A stretch of DNA of 44,924 nt from contig CAYZGU010000003.1 of the NCBI GenBank assembly GCA_964478165.1, positions 1 through 44,924 of the forward strand, read 5' to 3'. The notes beneath the pieces were generated by a model that searched no databases, had not been told where the DNA came from, and saw only the letters and a program-made list of their open reading frames with translations. The stretch is from CAYZGU01 sp964478165. Lineage in GTDB: Bacteria > Poribacteria > WGA-4E > JAJDTR01. The position numbers and the translations under genes are program-made. Of the stretch, positions 1 to 9,681 are shown one piece after another. The first letter of the stretch is position 1; each line of letters begins with the position of its first letter.

Positions 1-324
1 CAACGGTACACTCCATCCTTAGATTCAAAGTTGACTTACGCTTCAACTACGAGCGAATTTGAATCCAAACTATGTTTATTTAGTCTGAGCACCAATATTT
101 CTAATGAAACAAATTGACCACGACAAGCCGCGGGTAGTATAACATTCGAATCTTTCCTGGTAAAATCAGGAACTGGCGGCGAATGTATTATGAAAGCATT
201 CGGGATTTGACCTAACACGTTGGACATGATATAATTTTATCTTACACTCAGAATTGAGTTAAAGGCATGGAAGAAACTTCATGCGTCAATTTGAGATTAC
301 AAAAACATGGAGGTGAACCACACA
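1..324. other. Upstream region of the cupin gene
   Basis: No convincing gene lies here. A minus-strand frame at 36-227 has no family resemblance and no ribosome binding site. The only supported element is the promoter at 207-235 that serves the cupin gene. The window edge cuts this region, so a gene lying mainly to the left cannot be excluded. Confidence 0.5.
207..235 (+). promoter_or_regulatory. Sigma70-type promoter of the cupin gene
   Basis: TTGACC at 207-212 and a perfect TATAAT at 230-235 are separated by exactly 17 bases. Predicted transcription start is near 242, leaving a leader of about 80 bases before the cupin start at 325. Eleven of twelve hexamer positions match consensus. Confidence 0.65.
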
Positions 325-723
325 ATGCACGGACGATTTGTCGCCTCGGACAAAGCAGAGCGGGAAGAACTTGACTGGGGAACGATGATCTGGCTGAGCC
401 GACCGCAAACAACGGGAGCAAAAGAACTAGTTGCGATTGAAGTCAGTCTTTTTCCTGGACACGGACATGACTTCCATAAACATCCGGATCAAGAGGAAGT
501 TATATATGTAATTGAAGGAAGCATCGAACAATGGCTCGAGGGAAAAAAACAGGTGCTGAATAAGGGGGATTCGGTGTTCATTCCTGCCGACGTAGTCCAC
601 GCCTCCTTCAACATATCATCCTCTTCAGCAAAACTGTTTGTCACTCTGGGGCCGTGCAGTGGCGAGGAAGGGTACAAATTAGTGGATGTCAGCGGCCACG
701 CGCCATGGAATTCTCTTCGCTGA
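325..723 (+). CDS. Small single-domain cupin protein
   Basis: A 132-residue single-domain cupin. Cupin motif 1 is visible as His46, His48, His51, His53 and Glu57/Glu58 (GHGHDFHKHPDQEEVIYVIEG region), followed by the G-D-x-V-x-I-P turn (GDSVFIPADVVH) with the motif 2 His92. These are metal-binding positions in the family, so a small metal-dependent enzyme or sensor in the cytoplasm is likely; the substrate cannot be read from sequence. An in-frame ATG exists at 307, but GGAGGTG at 309-315 sits 9 bases before the ATG at 325, which decides the start. It has its own promoter at 207-235 and no operon partner. Function beyond 'cupin' is unknown. Confidence 0.9.
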   Translation: MHGRFVASDKAEREELDWGTMIWLSRPQTTGAKELVAIEVSLFPGHGHDFHKHPDQEEVIYVIEGSIEQWLEGKKQVLNKGDSVFIPADVVHASFNISSSSAKLFVTLGPCSGEEGYKLVDVSGHAPWNSLR

Positions 724-1375
724 TGCTATAATAAAATCGGGAGATTTCTTACATTCGAACACTCTCTAAAATTAGACTTCTTGTATCATTACTTCCTTTC
801 GCCATTACCCAGGTATCGGCAAGTTGTATTTCCCTTACGTTAACTTGTAATCCCAACTCCTCGCGGCGAAACCACAATCAGACTCGCCTCTTCCTGAAGA
901 CATACACGGTTTTCCGAACGTTACACTGTGTGTCGCTCCGGTCCGAACCAACGATCTTGGATTAAGTCAGTCTGTACTTGAATCGCACGCACACGTGTAG
1001 ACATGATAGATCAATGCGCCTTGTTGTCTCCAAATAACGGAAAACCCGAGCTGCCAACATAATTCTACGTCCTTCACCTTCATCTTCGTCCTTCAATTGA
1101 CTAATTCCAGCGATTCATCATCTTCTCCGAATCTGAATCTTATGTTTTCTACACGTTCACCAAGTTCTCCAATGCGGAAGATTTGTAGTCGTCGTGTCAC
1201 ATGCAAAGACTCACCGTAACATTGATGCTTCGCACCGACACCATCGGCCATGCATTAAAATTTTAATGCACACAGCTTGAAGCACAACCGAAAACCCGGG
1301 GAGATTATTAGGAACTAGGTTGAACCTCTCATCACATGACAAGCTGTGGCTCTGTCGAAAGGCGCCGACCTAATG
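724..1375. other. Geneless stretch between cupin and moaC
   Basis: About 650 bases with stops in all frames and no recognisable gene, RNA or repeat. It is the convergent space between the plus-strand cupin gene and the minus-strand moaC; no strong terminator hairpin with a T-run is visible. Confidence 0.5.
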
Positions 1376-1867
1376 TTAATGCTCTTCTTCAAATGTTCCG
1401 CTCTTGCCGCCGGTTTTTTTTACCAATCGAATTTCGGAGATTTGCATCCCGCGATCAACCGCTTTGCACATATCATATACCGTCAAACCGGCAACTGAGA
1501 CAGCAGTGAGAGCTTCCATCTCTACACCTGTCCGCCCGACAGTTTGCACCTCTGCCTCGATTTCGACGCAGTTTGTCGATTGATTAGTTGATAGGTCAAC
1601 TTGCACAGAGGTCAGAACAAGCGGATGACAAAGTGGTATCAGGTCTCCGACCCGTTTGGCAGCCATTATGCCAGCAAGGCGCGCTATCTCAAGAACATCC
1701 CCCTTCCTAAATCCACCATCCACAATTAACCGAATGGTCTCCGGATGGACAGTAACATGCCCGCGCGCTACCGCGAGTCTACGCGTCTCTAGCTTTGGAG
1801 TCACATCAACCATGCGAGCGCGTCCTCGTTCGTCGAAATGTGTAAGATTGGACAATGGAGTTAACAC
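1376..1867 (-). CDS. moaC: Cyclic pyranopterin monophosphate synthase MoaC
   Basis: MoaC converts the MoaA product into cyclic pyranopterin monophosphate in molybdenum cofactor synthesis, in the cytoplasm. The 163-residue length is normal for the family. Family motifs are clear: KRVGDLIPLCHPL, GVEMEALTAVSVAGLTVYDM with the catalytic Asp and following CKAVD, and KTGGKSG near the C-terminus. The start is GTG at 1867, one base after the TGA stop of the upstream rhomboid gene (1871-1869), so translation is probably coupled. It is the last gene of a three-gene unit polX-like, rhomboid, moaC. No other moa/mog/moe gene is in the window, so the cofactor pathway must be completed elsewhere. Confidence 0.95.
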   Translation of the reverse strand: MLTPLSNLTHFDERGRARMVDVTPKLETRRLAVARGHVTVHPETIRLIVDGGFRKGDVLEIARLAGIMAAKRVGDLIPLCHPLVLTSVQVDLSTNQSTNCVEIEAEVQTVGRTGVEMEALTAVSVAGLTVYDMCKAVDRGMQISEIRLVKKTGGKSGTFEEEH

Positions 1868-1868
1868 C

Positions 1869-3701
1869 TCACTGAATAGAACGCTTCTCCTGGAATTTCT
1901 CGAAAGCGGTTCGCAGCTTTACTCGTTCTGCTGGTTGGTCTACAAATAGGAGAAAGAGATCGTCATAAAGATTGTGGAAAGTCTGAGCGCATTCTTCTAA
2001 TTGTAACGACGTAAGGTCGGCTTGAAGCCACTCGACAATCCCTTTCCAACTACTTTCTCGAGCGGCCCGATTTTCCTCAGCATCAACGGGGTCCGAAAGC
2101 ACCGTACCGAAGGCCCTCAAGGATTTGTGAAATTGGCCGCCTTGCAGATACGCCCACGCGAGTGTATCCAGTATCGTCGCACTCGTTGGATCCTGCCTAA
2201 CAGCCTCCTGGGCCAATTCAACCGCCTGTTCGGAATTAGATTTCTGTTCAACGTAGAGCCAAGCAAGGTTATTATACCATGTTGCGTGCTCAGGATGGTG
2301 GGAAATAGCCTCGCGATAAAGTGTTTCGAGCTTCTCCTCCCAGTCAGCAACCTGTTGGGGATTTAGCGTCTTCCCACGCGCGTAGAAATTCTCTAAATTC
2401 TTGTGCAAACCAAGGTGATACCCTCTGTCTTTCCTGATCCGCTCACAAACCTCAATGTAATCTAGAAGGACCGCTCGTTCATCCAAGAGTTCGACGGCTG
2501 TCATTTGATAGAGTGCCCAAAGGCGACCATTCCAAATCGGAGAACCAGGTTCTTCAAGCAACACCCGCTCATAAAATTTTCTGAGCTTTTGAACCCAAAA
2601 GACATTATTAGAATCATTCCGTAGTGCTTCCCAATACAGCCGCTCAAGAATTGCATAGGAATCGTGCGAGTATTCGCGCATGCTCAGCGCTTTTTCAGTA
2701 CGTTGAATATACTCTAGAAGATTGTCGCGCGATGGTAAGGGGGGAAGCGCCGTATTCAGCCGCTTTTCGGCGATTTCGGGCGAATCGAAAAAATGCTGTG
2801 TTGTCACATATCCGCTGAAGATTGTTAAACCAACCAACGCAACCGCAACAACTCGAACAATGATGCTCTCGCGCTCTTCACGGGCATATATCGCTGGTGG
2901 TAAAACCAGACCGGCCGCGCATCCAACAGACAGCCCCCCAAGATGAGCTGCAATATTGATGTTTGGAACTATAAAACCGAGTACTACATCCAATCCAATA
3001 AAGGGGAGTAGGCGCATCCCAAACATGCGGTTTCGGTGAAATGGCAGTCGATTCCGATAACGCAATCCCAACGCAACGATAGCGCCCATCAAACCGAAAA
3101 TTGCGCCTGAAGCCCCCGCTCCAATTGCAACCGGGACAAAAAGCAGACTTGCTAGACTGCCACCGATAGCTGAAACTAGATAGAGAATGACATAGCGAAA
3201 TCTTCCGTATAGTCCTTCAAGCAAATTACCCAGAATAAACAGGATACCCATATTGAGGAGGAAATGAAAACTCCCAATATGTAAGAAGGTGTTCGAAATT
3301 AGTCGCCAGTATTCTCGATTTTCTATAATCAGGGGATAGGAATACGCCCCTATTCGAATAAGGTTTCGAACTTCTTGCGAACCACCGAGGAATTGATCTA
3401 ACAAAATGAAAATGATGGTATTTACTGCAATCAGTAGAAAAGTGATGATTGGACGCCTGCTTTGATACGCATGAAATGTTTTTTCTTTCTCAAATTCTTG
3501 CCCATGTGGATCTTTTTGCCCACTGGCGTTAATCTCACTATTCTCGGCATCTAATTGAACTTCGTGAATTGGCTTCCACTGACCACCCGTAAGAACGTCG
3601 GAAAGGAGATAAGTTCCGAAGGGAATCGGTCCAACTCGATACCAGGCAATCAATGTTCGCTCATCAATATCATAGATTTGATTATCTATTCGAATCTTCA
3701 T
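1869..3701 (-). CDS. Rhomboid-family intramembrane protease with C-terminal TPR repeats
   Basis: A 610-residue fusion. Residues about 83-290 form a rhomboid core of six to seven membrane segments with the HxxxN oxyanion motif (His146, Asn150), the catalytic Ser198 in GAGASGAIFG and catalytic His253 in AAHLGGLSVG; all residues needed for proteolysis are present. Residues about 1-75 are a soluble N-terminal domain beginning with a short beta-rich segment, and residues about 320-600 are helical TPR-like repeats (WYNNLAWLYVEQ, ILDTLAWAYLQGG). Rhomboids cleave membrane-anchored substrates; the TPR part probably recruits partners. AAAGG lies 6 bases before the ATG. It sits 60 bases after the PolX-like gene and runs directly into moaC. 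Confidence 0.92.
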   Translation of the reverse strand: MKIRIDNQIYDIDERTLIAWYRVGPIPFGTYLLSDVLTGGQWKPIHEVQLDAENSEINASGQKDPHGQEFEKEKTFHAYQSRRPIITFLLIAVNTIIFILLDQFLGGSQEVRNLIRIGAYSYPLIIENREYWRLISNTFLHIGSFHFLLNMGILFILGNLLEGLYGRFRYVILYLVSAIGGSLASLLFVPVAIGAGASGAIFGLMGAIVALGLRYRNRLPFHRNRMFGMRLLPFIGLDVVLGFIVPNINIAAHLGGLSVGCAAGLVLPPAIYAREERESIIVRVVAVALVGLTIFSGYVTTQHFFDSPEIAEKRLNTALPPLPSRDNLLEYIQRTEKALSMREYSHDSYAILERLYWEALRNDSNNVFWVQKLRKFYERVLLEEPGSPIWNGRLWALYQMTAVELLDERAVLLDYIEVCERIRKDRGYHLGLHKNLENFYARGKTLNPQQVADWEEKLETLYREAISHHPEHATWYNNLAWLYVEQKSNSEQAVELAQEAVRQDPTSATILDTLAWAYLQGGQFHKSLRAFGTVLSDPVDAEENRAARESSWKGIVEWLQADLTSLQLEECAQTFHNLYDDLFLLFVDQPAERVKLRTAFEKFQEKRSIQ

Positions 3702-3761
3702 AAATGCCTTTGGTCCTGAAAATCTTCACTCAACTTGAGTCAACTTCACACGATGAGAGGT

Positions 3762-5486
3762 TCATGGAGTCCTAATCTGCAAAACCTTGCACAGAGCCCC
3801 AAGTTGATATGAATTGATGACTTCCTCTTTTTGAAGCCAGCCACGCCGCGCAACATTGATTCCAAAACACATCTGTCCAAGTTGGGACGTCGCATGGGCA
3901 TCAGTGTTAACAGCCAACAAAGCGCCCGCTTCACGTGCCTGTCTCACGATATCGGGTTCTAGATCCAATCGACTGGGAGAGGCATTGATCTCTAGAACAA
4001 CATCATTTGACACAGCAGCCTGAATCACCGCATCGAGGTTAATTGCATAACCGGGGCGCTGTCCCAGCAATCGGCCTGTTGGATGTCCAAGAATCTTGAC
4101 AAATGGGTTTTCGATTGCACGAATCACACGTTGAGTCATCTCCACCTCGCCCAGTTCAAATCCAGAATGAACGCTTGCCACTACGATGTCCAGCTGGGCC
4201 AAAATCTCGTCGGAAAAGTCGAGAGATCCATCTCTACGAATATCAACCTCGGATCCAGTTAAAACTTGGATTCCATTGATTTCTCGGTTAATCTTGCGGA
4301 CTTCCTCAATCTGCAAATACAGCCGGTCAGGCGTCAGTCCGTTAGCCACGCGGGATGACTCCGAGTGATCTGTTATGGCAATATATGCGTGCCCGCATAA
4401 TTTTGCAGCTTCCACCATCTCACGAATTGTGTTCCGTCCGTCACTCCAATTCGAATGAACATGCAAATCCCCACGAAAGTCACTCAGTTCAATCGAGGTC
4501 GGCAAGCCTCCAGTTAACGCTGTAGCAATCGAATCTCCAGTTCGTCGTAATTCAGGAATAACATATGGCAATCTAACAGCGTTGTACATCGCTGCTTCAT
4601 TTGCATCTTTTGACCAATCTGGAAAACACCCATCAAACTTCTCAAGATCCTGCGCCTCTGCAACTTCATTGAAGGCCACGAGGTGATCGGGGGTCGCGGT
4701 TGTAACAAACAAGCCTGCGTCGTATGTCGCAGCATCGAACACGAATACGCGCACCGGAAATCCATTGTCGACAGATGTCTCAACGCTTGAAAGCCCAAAA
4801 CTATTGTCGTCCTTGCTCTTCAACACCTCCACGCCATCTACCTCGGAAAGAACCTCCCAAATCCTTGCTGAACCCACACTCTCACTTGTGAATTCAAGAC
4901 TTCGGAGTATCTCCTCGTGACGTCGCAACTCACCTGTAAAATCAACTCTCGCAATTTCAGAGCAACTTTTCAACCGCTCACGAATCATTTGAGCAATTGG
5001 TAAAATTAGCCAAAGCGGACGCATCTGGCTTTGCGCATCGACAAAATGCAATCCCTCCCTAATCTGCGCGATTGTCTTGGAACCAATTCCTTTCAGCGCC
5101 TGAATTCTCTCGCCGTTAATCTCAACCCGGAGATCTTCGAGACTTCTCACACCAAGTTCACCGTAGAACCTCGAAGCAGTTTTCACTCCTACACCTCGAA
5201 TTGTCAACAAGTCGAGCACACCACGTCCCATTTCTTCGACTAGGACATCGTAGAAATGGAAACTTCCCGTTTCTAGAAATTCTCTGATTTTCTTATCGAT
5301 AGCTTTGCCAATGCCGGGGATAGACTGGAGCTTGTCCTCCGTAGCCAGTTGCACTACATCTGTTGTCAGCTCATCAATTGCATTGGCAGCCCTTTCGTAC
5401 ACTCTTGCGCGGAAAGGTTCCTCACCTTGAATGAGGAGGAGATGACTGATGTCGCGGAGTATTGTGCTAATCTCGTAGTTTGTCAT
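3762..5486 (-). CDS. PolX-like protein: helix-hairpin-helix, degenerate polymerase and PHP phosphoesterase domains
   Basis: 574 residues, the usual length of bacterial PolX. Residues 1-80 resemble the 8-kDa domain, HhH motifs follow (IPGIGKAIDKKI near 56, IRGVGVKTA near 96, LKGIGSKTI near 131), and the C-terminal PHP domain spans about 335-560. The PHP metal ligands are all visible: His342 and His344 (DLHVHS), Asp373-His374 (ITDHSE), Glu413 (GSEVDI), His440 (ASVHSG), His468 (LGHPTG), Asp529 and His531 (NTDAHA). The polymerase palm motif is degenerate: after GELRRHEE (185-192) the two expected Asp are Ser196 and Glu198, and the third is replaced near 244-247 (GFPVRV). It is probably a nuclease or phosphoesterase that binds DNA rather than a polymerase. 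AAGGG lies 9 bases before the start. First gene of the operon with rhomboid and moaC. Confidence 0.9.
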   Translation of the reverse strand: MTNYEISTILRDISHLLLIQGEEPFRARVYERAANAIDELTTDVVQLATEDKLQSIPGIGKAIDKKIREFLETGSFHFYDVLVEEMGRGVLDLLTIRGVGVKTASRFYGELGVRSLEDLRVEINGERIQALKGIGSKTIAQIREGLHFVDAQSQMRPLWLILPIAQMIRERLKSCSEIARVDFTGELRRHEEILRSLEFTSESVGSARIWEVLSEVDGVEVLKSKDDNSFGLSSVETSVDNGFPVRVFVFDAATYDAGLFVTTATPDHLVAFNEVAEAQDLEKFDGCFPDWSKDANEAAMYNAVRLPYVIPELRRTGDSIATALTGGLPTSIELSDFRGDLHVHSNWSDGRNTIREMVEAAKLCGHAYIAITDHSESSRVANGLTPDRLYLQIEEVRKINREINGIQVLTGSEVDIRRDGSLDFSDEILAQLDIVVASVHSGFELGEVEMTQRVIRAIENPFVKILGHPTGRLLGQRPGYAINLDAVIQAAVSNDVVLEINASPSRLDLEPDIVRQAREAGALLAVNTDAHATSQLGQMCFGINVARRGWLQKEEVINSYQLGALCKVLQIRTP

Positions 5487-6385
5487 ACAGAATTCCCTTT
5501 AGACGAAAGGCGAAAGTAGATTGTGTCACTTAAGTATACCTACGCCAAGAGGATTTCCACAGTCCATGGAACATACGAAATGCTTCAAAACTGAAAGGAT
5601 TAATCATGTAATGGGGATTCTGAACTGCTCCAATAGTGGTGTAAACAGATTGAATCGCTTTCAGAACAATCAGCTTCAACCAAACTTGCTAAAGGATAAT
5701 ATGTTGGCGGGTTACTTTCTTCACGACATTCTAGGCTAATGGCACCAATTTTTCGAGATGCATACCGGCTTGAGGCTGTGCTACTTGACGCCCCTGTCTG
5801 TCGGACATTTTCAACCAGTTTTCAACCAGACTGAGACACCAATCGACCTAGACATCTCAAGTGCGACTCATTGTGATGCTATAAACATACGCTGCTTTGT
5901 GATTCTGCTAATTTCGGGACGCAATTCATTGGTCACAAGATGAGTGCAATCATGATAACAATGATAAGTCGACATATAAAGAACCGCAAGCGGTTGACAA
6001 ACCAAGCGCATCAAATATAGAAAGGACTTCCGCAAATCCGGCACCGCGCAAGATCCGTTCTAAGAGTGTGGAGGGTTGAAGCGTGAGGCAACAGCAAGAG
6101 AAAATAGGAGAGCAGAAAACATTAGACTGTCACACTGGGTCAGTTAAGAGTATAAGTCCTAACAAGGATGTCGAATTTAATCACAAAATCCAGATGGATC
6201 GGCACACTCAGAGACGCATCGCGCTTCTCATATCCCGTGCAATACCAACCGACGAGACGATCTGCAAGTGCCCCAAGTATCGGTCTTGCTCAATCCGCTC
6301 CCGCCAATGCACCGATTTTCACGCACAACCACACGCTCAACACGTTGCCTCACCAACACACGTCCCTAATATGGCTTGATGGCCT
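5487..6385. other. Geneless stretch between topA and the polX-like gene
   Basis: About 900 bases. No reading frame here has family features or a ribosome binding site. A short tandem duplication of TTTTCAACCAG lies at 5808-5829 (two 11-base copies). I could not place a convincing promoter for the polX-like operon in it. Confidence 0.5.
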
Positions 6386-8677
6386 TTATTCCGACGCCTC
6401 TCCATCACCCAAAGGCTCCGTGTAACCACACGCTTTTTTGTAGCATGCTAGATGCCGACCCTTGGTTTTCGTCGTCTTTTCCAATATGAACGGGGCATCA
6501 CACTCAGGACAGACCTTAGAAAACGGCTTGTCCCAAACCACAAAATCACAGTCGGGGTAGTTACTACATCCGAAAAATGGTTTCCCACGACGGCTTCGCC
6601 GTTCACCGAGATATCCGTCACAAGCCAATTCGGGACAATCGATACCAGTATTTATCGGCTTTGCGTTCTTGCATTTCGGATATCCCGTGCATGCGAGAAA
6701 TCTTCCACCCGCACGACTCACCTTAATAACCATTGAACTGCCACATTTGTCGCAGACTTGGTCGGTCGCTTCAGGCTCCGCGACTTGACCACCTTCACCT
6801 TGTAGAGATTTTATATTGCTGCACTCAGGATAGTTTGAGCACCCGAGAAATCGACCATATCTACCCCACTTTAGGATCATGTTGCTTCCACATTTGTCGC
6901 ACTTCTCGTCCGATTCCTCTTCCATTGCTTTTCGGGCCTTGTACATCCTATCAGGTGCAGCCTCTAGAGCAAGATGGAACGGTTGATAGAAATCTCTTAA
7001 GACCGTCACCCAGTCTGCTTTCCCATCAGCAATAGTATCAAGCTGTTCTTCCATCTTCGCGGTAAATTGAACCTCGAGGATTTTCGGAAACCCCTTGATC
7101 AATAGTTGGTTGACGAGTTTACCAATGTCCGTTGGTTTAAAACTCCCAGTCTCCTTGACCACGTACTCTCTATCCTGAATCGTGGAAATGATCGCCGCGT
7201 AGGTACTGGGACGACCAATCTCTTTGGCTTCCAGTTCCTTAACAAGTGCCGCTTCGGTATAGCGAGGTGGCGGTTGAGTGAAATGCTGTTTGGAAATCAG
7301 GGCGTGGAGATTTACCACCTGTCCCACTTCAACTGAGGGTAGAATGGCCCCTTCTTCATTATCCCCTTGGTTTTGTATAGGCGCGTCGTCTTTGCCCTCC
7401 ATATAAACAGCCATAAAGCCGTTGAACTTGATGATAGAACCCGTAGCACGAAAAATATATTGGCCAGCTGAAAGGTCTATTGTCGTCACATCTAGAATCG
7501 CGGGGTTAATCTGACTCGCCATAAAACGCTTCCAGATGAGATCGTAGAGCCGATACTGATCTAGGCTCAAGCGAGATCGAATAGATTCGGGAGTCCTATC
7601 AGCAGAGGTCGGTCGTATTGCCTCGTGTGCGTCTTGAGCTGATGTCTTACCCTTATAATAGATTGGTTTTGGTGGTAAGTAATCCAATCCGTAAGTTTTT
7701 CGGATGAATTCACGAGCTTGATCAAGAGCCTCACCGGCGACACGCGTGGAATCAGTACGCATATAGGTAATAAGACCGACAGAACCCTCAGTTCCAACTT
7801 CCAGACCTTCATAGAGCTGTTGCGCAATCGACATGGTACGCTTCGCCGTGTATCTAAGTTTACGTGCTGACTCTTGCTGCAGAGTACTAGTAATGAAAGG
7901 CGGAACCGGCCTGCGTTTCCGTTCACGTTTGTGAACTTTGTCTACAACAAACGGCTGAATCTTTGCATCATTAACAATTTCATCTGCACGGGTCTCGTCA
8001 ATGGTAAATCCATATGTGCTAATTGTGCCTTTCTCCGTACCTATCTGGAGCAACTTTGCCTCGAACGGGATTGTGTCTCGCGTTTCAACTCTCGCTGTGA
8101 TAATCCAATACTCCTCTGGATCAAAGGCTTCAATCTTCGCCTCTCGCTCACAAATCAAACGCGAAGCAACAGATTGCACGCGACCAGCGCTTAATCCGGG
8201 TTTCACATTCCTCCACAAAATCGGACTGATTTGGTAGCCAACTAATCGATCCAGAATCCGACGCGTCTGCTGTGCATCGAAAAGTGATTGGTTAATCTCT
8301 TCCGGATTATTGACGGCAGCCTGTATCGCATTTTTAGTGATTTCGTTATAGGTAATCCGATAGACAGGTTTATTTGTCTTTCCCAACTCGTGAGCAAGGT
8401 GCCAACAGATCGCCTCTCCTTCGCGATCTGGGTCAGCTGCCAGGTAAATCGAATCAACCTTTCTTGCCGCCGATTCTAGTTCTTTTAGAACCTTCCCCTT
8501 TCCTCGAATGAGGCTATACTCCGGAACAAATCCGTTATCGACATCCACCCCAAGTTTCTTGGATGGCAAATCGCGAATGTGCCCCATTGATGCTTTCACA
8601 ACAAAATCTTTCCCAAGAATTTTGTTAATCGTCTTCGCCTTAGCAGGTGATTCAACAACAACCAGTGATTTGGGCAT
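6386..8677 (-). CDS. topA: DNA topoisomerase I
   Basis: Type IA topoisomerase, relaxing negative supercoils by transient single-strand cleavage. The Toprim domain starts at the N-terminus (VVVESPAKAKT with Glu9; ADPDREGEA with Asp82, Asp84, Glu86), and the catalytic tyrosine is Tyr305 in GLITYMRTDST. The central ring domain is intact and the C-terminus carries four Cys4 zinc ribbons of the topoisomerase type (CDKCGSNM..., CDKCGSSM..., a CPELACDG variant, CPECDAPF...). The 763-residue length is normal. GGAG lies 9 bases before the ATG. It follows accD by 129 bases on the same strand and may have its own promoter at 8718-8745. Confidence 0.97.
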   Translation of the reverse strand: MPKSLVVVESPAKAKTINKILGKDFVVKASMGHIRDLPSKKLGVDVDNGFVPEYSLIRGKGKVLKELESAARKVDSIYLAADPDREGEAICWHLAHELGKTNKPVYRITYNEITKNAIQAAVNNPEEINQSLFDAQQTRRILDRLVGYQISPILWRNVKPGLSAGRVQSVASRLICEREAKIEAFDPEEYWIITARVETRDTIPFEAKLLQIGTEKGTISTYGFTIDETRADEIVNDAKIQPFVVDKVHKRERKRRPVPPFITSTLQQESARKLRYTAKRTMSIAQQLYEGLEVGTEGSVGLITYMRTDSTRVAGEALDQAREFIRKTYGLDYLPPKPIYYKGKTSAQDAHEAIRPTSADRTPESIRSRLSLDQYRLYDLIWKRFMASQINPAILDVTTIDLSAGQYIFRATGSIIKFNGFMAVYMEGKDDAPIQNQGDNEEGAILPSVEVGQVVNLHALISKQHFTQPPPRYTEAALVKELEAKEIGRPSTYAAIISTIQDREYVVKETGSFKPTDIGKLVNQLLIKGFPKILEVQFTAKMEEQLDTIADGKADWVTVLRDFYQPFHLALEAAPDRMYKARKAMEEESDEKCDKCGSNMILKWGRYGRFLGCSNYPECSNIKSLQGEGGQVAEPEATDQVCDKCGSSMVIKVSRAGGRFLACTGYPKCKNAKPINTGIDCPELACDGYLGERRSRRGKPFFGCSNYPDCDFVVWDKPFSKVCPECDAPFILEKTTKTKGRHLACYKKACGYTEPLGDGEASE

Positions 8678-8717
8678 AATCCAATCTCCGAGATGATTCT
8701 AGTCCAAAAACAACGAA

Positions 8718-8745
8718 ATTAGAGCACTGAGTAGATTGATGTCAG
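8718..8745 (-). promoter_or_regulatory. Possible promoter of topA
   Basis: On the minus strand CTGACA (8745-8740) and TCTAAT (8723-8718) are spaced by 16 bases, ten of twelve positions matching consensus. Predicted start about 8711, some 33 bases before topA. It lies between accD and topA, so topA may be transcribed both from here and from the accD promoter. Confidence 0.35.
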
Positions 8746-8806
8746 ATCGTGAACACTGAACAATTTCGGAGACTCAGACACAGTGCACTGTAGAAATTGG
8801 TTGCGC

Positions 8807-9586
8807 TTACAACGCACCAAAGTCGAGAAGATCTATTAGAAGAGCTCGCATCTCAGCACGATGCACAATTCGATCTAGCAGCCCGTGTTCTAGCAAGAAC
8901 TCAGCTGTTTGAAAATCGGCCGGCAACTTCTCTCGTATACTTGCGATGGCCAAAGGTCCAGCAAATCCAATACGTGCTCCCGGTTCAGCGACAATAACCT
9001 GTCCGAGCGAACTAAAACTCGCGGTTGCCCCTCCAAATGTTGGATCGGTCAACACGGATATATAAAAGAGTCCCGCCTGGGAGTGTTTGACACAAGCCGC
9101 TGCGGTCTTCGCCATCTGCATCAGTGCGAGCGTGCCTTCTTGCATTCGCATTCCGCCACTCACAGAGAGAATTATAAGTGGCAATCCTTTTTCGACTGCA
9201 CGATCAACACAACGCGTTACTTTTTCACCCATCACCGACCCACAGGTTCCACCAATGAAGCCAACATCCCCAATTGCGATTGCGACTGGGTGCCCACCAA
9301 TTTCGCCAATTCCAGCGAGCATTTCCGATCTCAGGCCCGTTTTGGCTGCATCTCGCTCCAACTTTTCCACGTAGTTTGGAAATTCTAATGGATTTAATGA
9401 ATAAAGGCCATCATCATAAGATTCAAATCTACCTTCGTCCACCAGAAGTTTGAGACGTTCAAACGCACTCATGTAATGATGATGATTACATTCCGGACAG
9501 ACCTTATGGTACATCTCAGTGAACTGCTGTTCGGGAATCTGTGCCTCACAGTCTCGACAGTAAATTAACTCCGGTTTTTCTGCCAT
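8807..9586 (-). CDS. accD: Acetyl-CoA carboxylase carboxyltransferase subunit beta
   Basis: Beta subunit of the carboxyltransferase that forms malonyl-CoA for fatty acid synthesis, working with AccA, which is not in this window. The N-terminal Cys4 zinc ribbon (YCRDC and VCPEC) is followed by the crotonase-like core with GMRMQEGTLALMQMAK, TDPTFGGATASF and the oxyanion-forming GARIGFAGP; the C-terminal REKLP and AEFLLEHGLLD are as in the family. About 259 residues, slightly shorter than usual because the N-terminal tail is short. The frame stays open to 9790, but GGAG lies 7 bases before the ATG at 9586 and a promoter overlaps the extension at 9653-9681, so the short start is preferred. Confidence 0.95.
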   Translation of the reverse strand: MAEKPELIYCRDCEAQIPEQQFTEMYHKVCPECNHHHYMSAFERLKLLVDEGRFESYDDGLYSLNPLEFPNYVEKLERDAAKTGLRSEMLAGIGEIGGHPVAIAIGDVGFIGGTCGSVMGEKVTRCVDRAVEKGLPLIILSVSGGMRMQEGTLALMQMAKTAAACVKHSQAGLFYISVLTDPTFGGATASFSSLGQVIVAEPGARIGFAGPLAIASIREKLPADFQTAEFLLEHGLLDRIVHRAEMRALLIDLLDFGAL

Positions 9587-9652
9587 CCTCATTCTCCGTA
9601 ACCATGATAGGACACTAAAACACTGGAGGCTGATCGTCCAGGTCAAAAAATT

Positions 9653-9681
9653 ATGATACCGTTGAGAGTTTGGATTGTCAA
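9653..9681 (-). promoter_or_regulatory. Sigma70-type promoter of accD
   Basis: Minus-strand TTGACA (9681-9676) and TATCAT (9658-9653) with a 17-base spacer, eleven of twelve consensus positions. Predicted start near 9646, about 60 bases before accD. Its position inside the longer open frame argues against the upstream starts of that frame. Confidence 0.6.
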
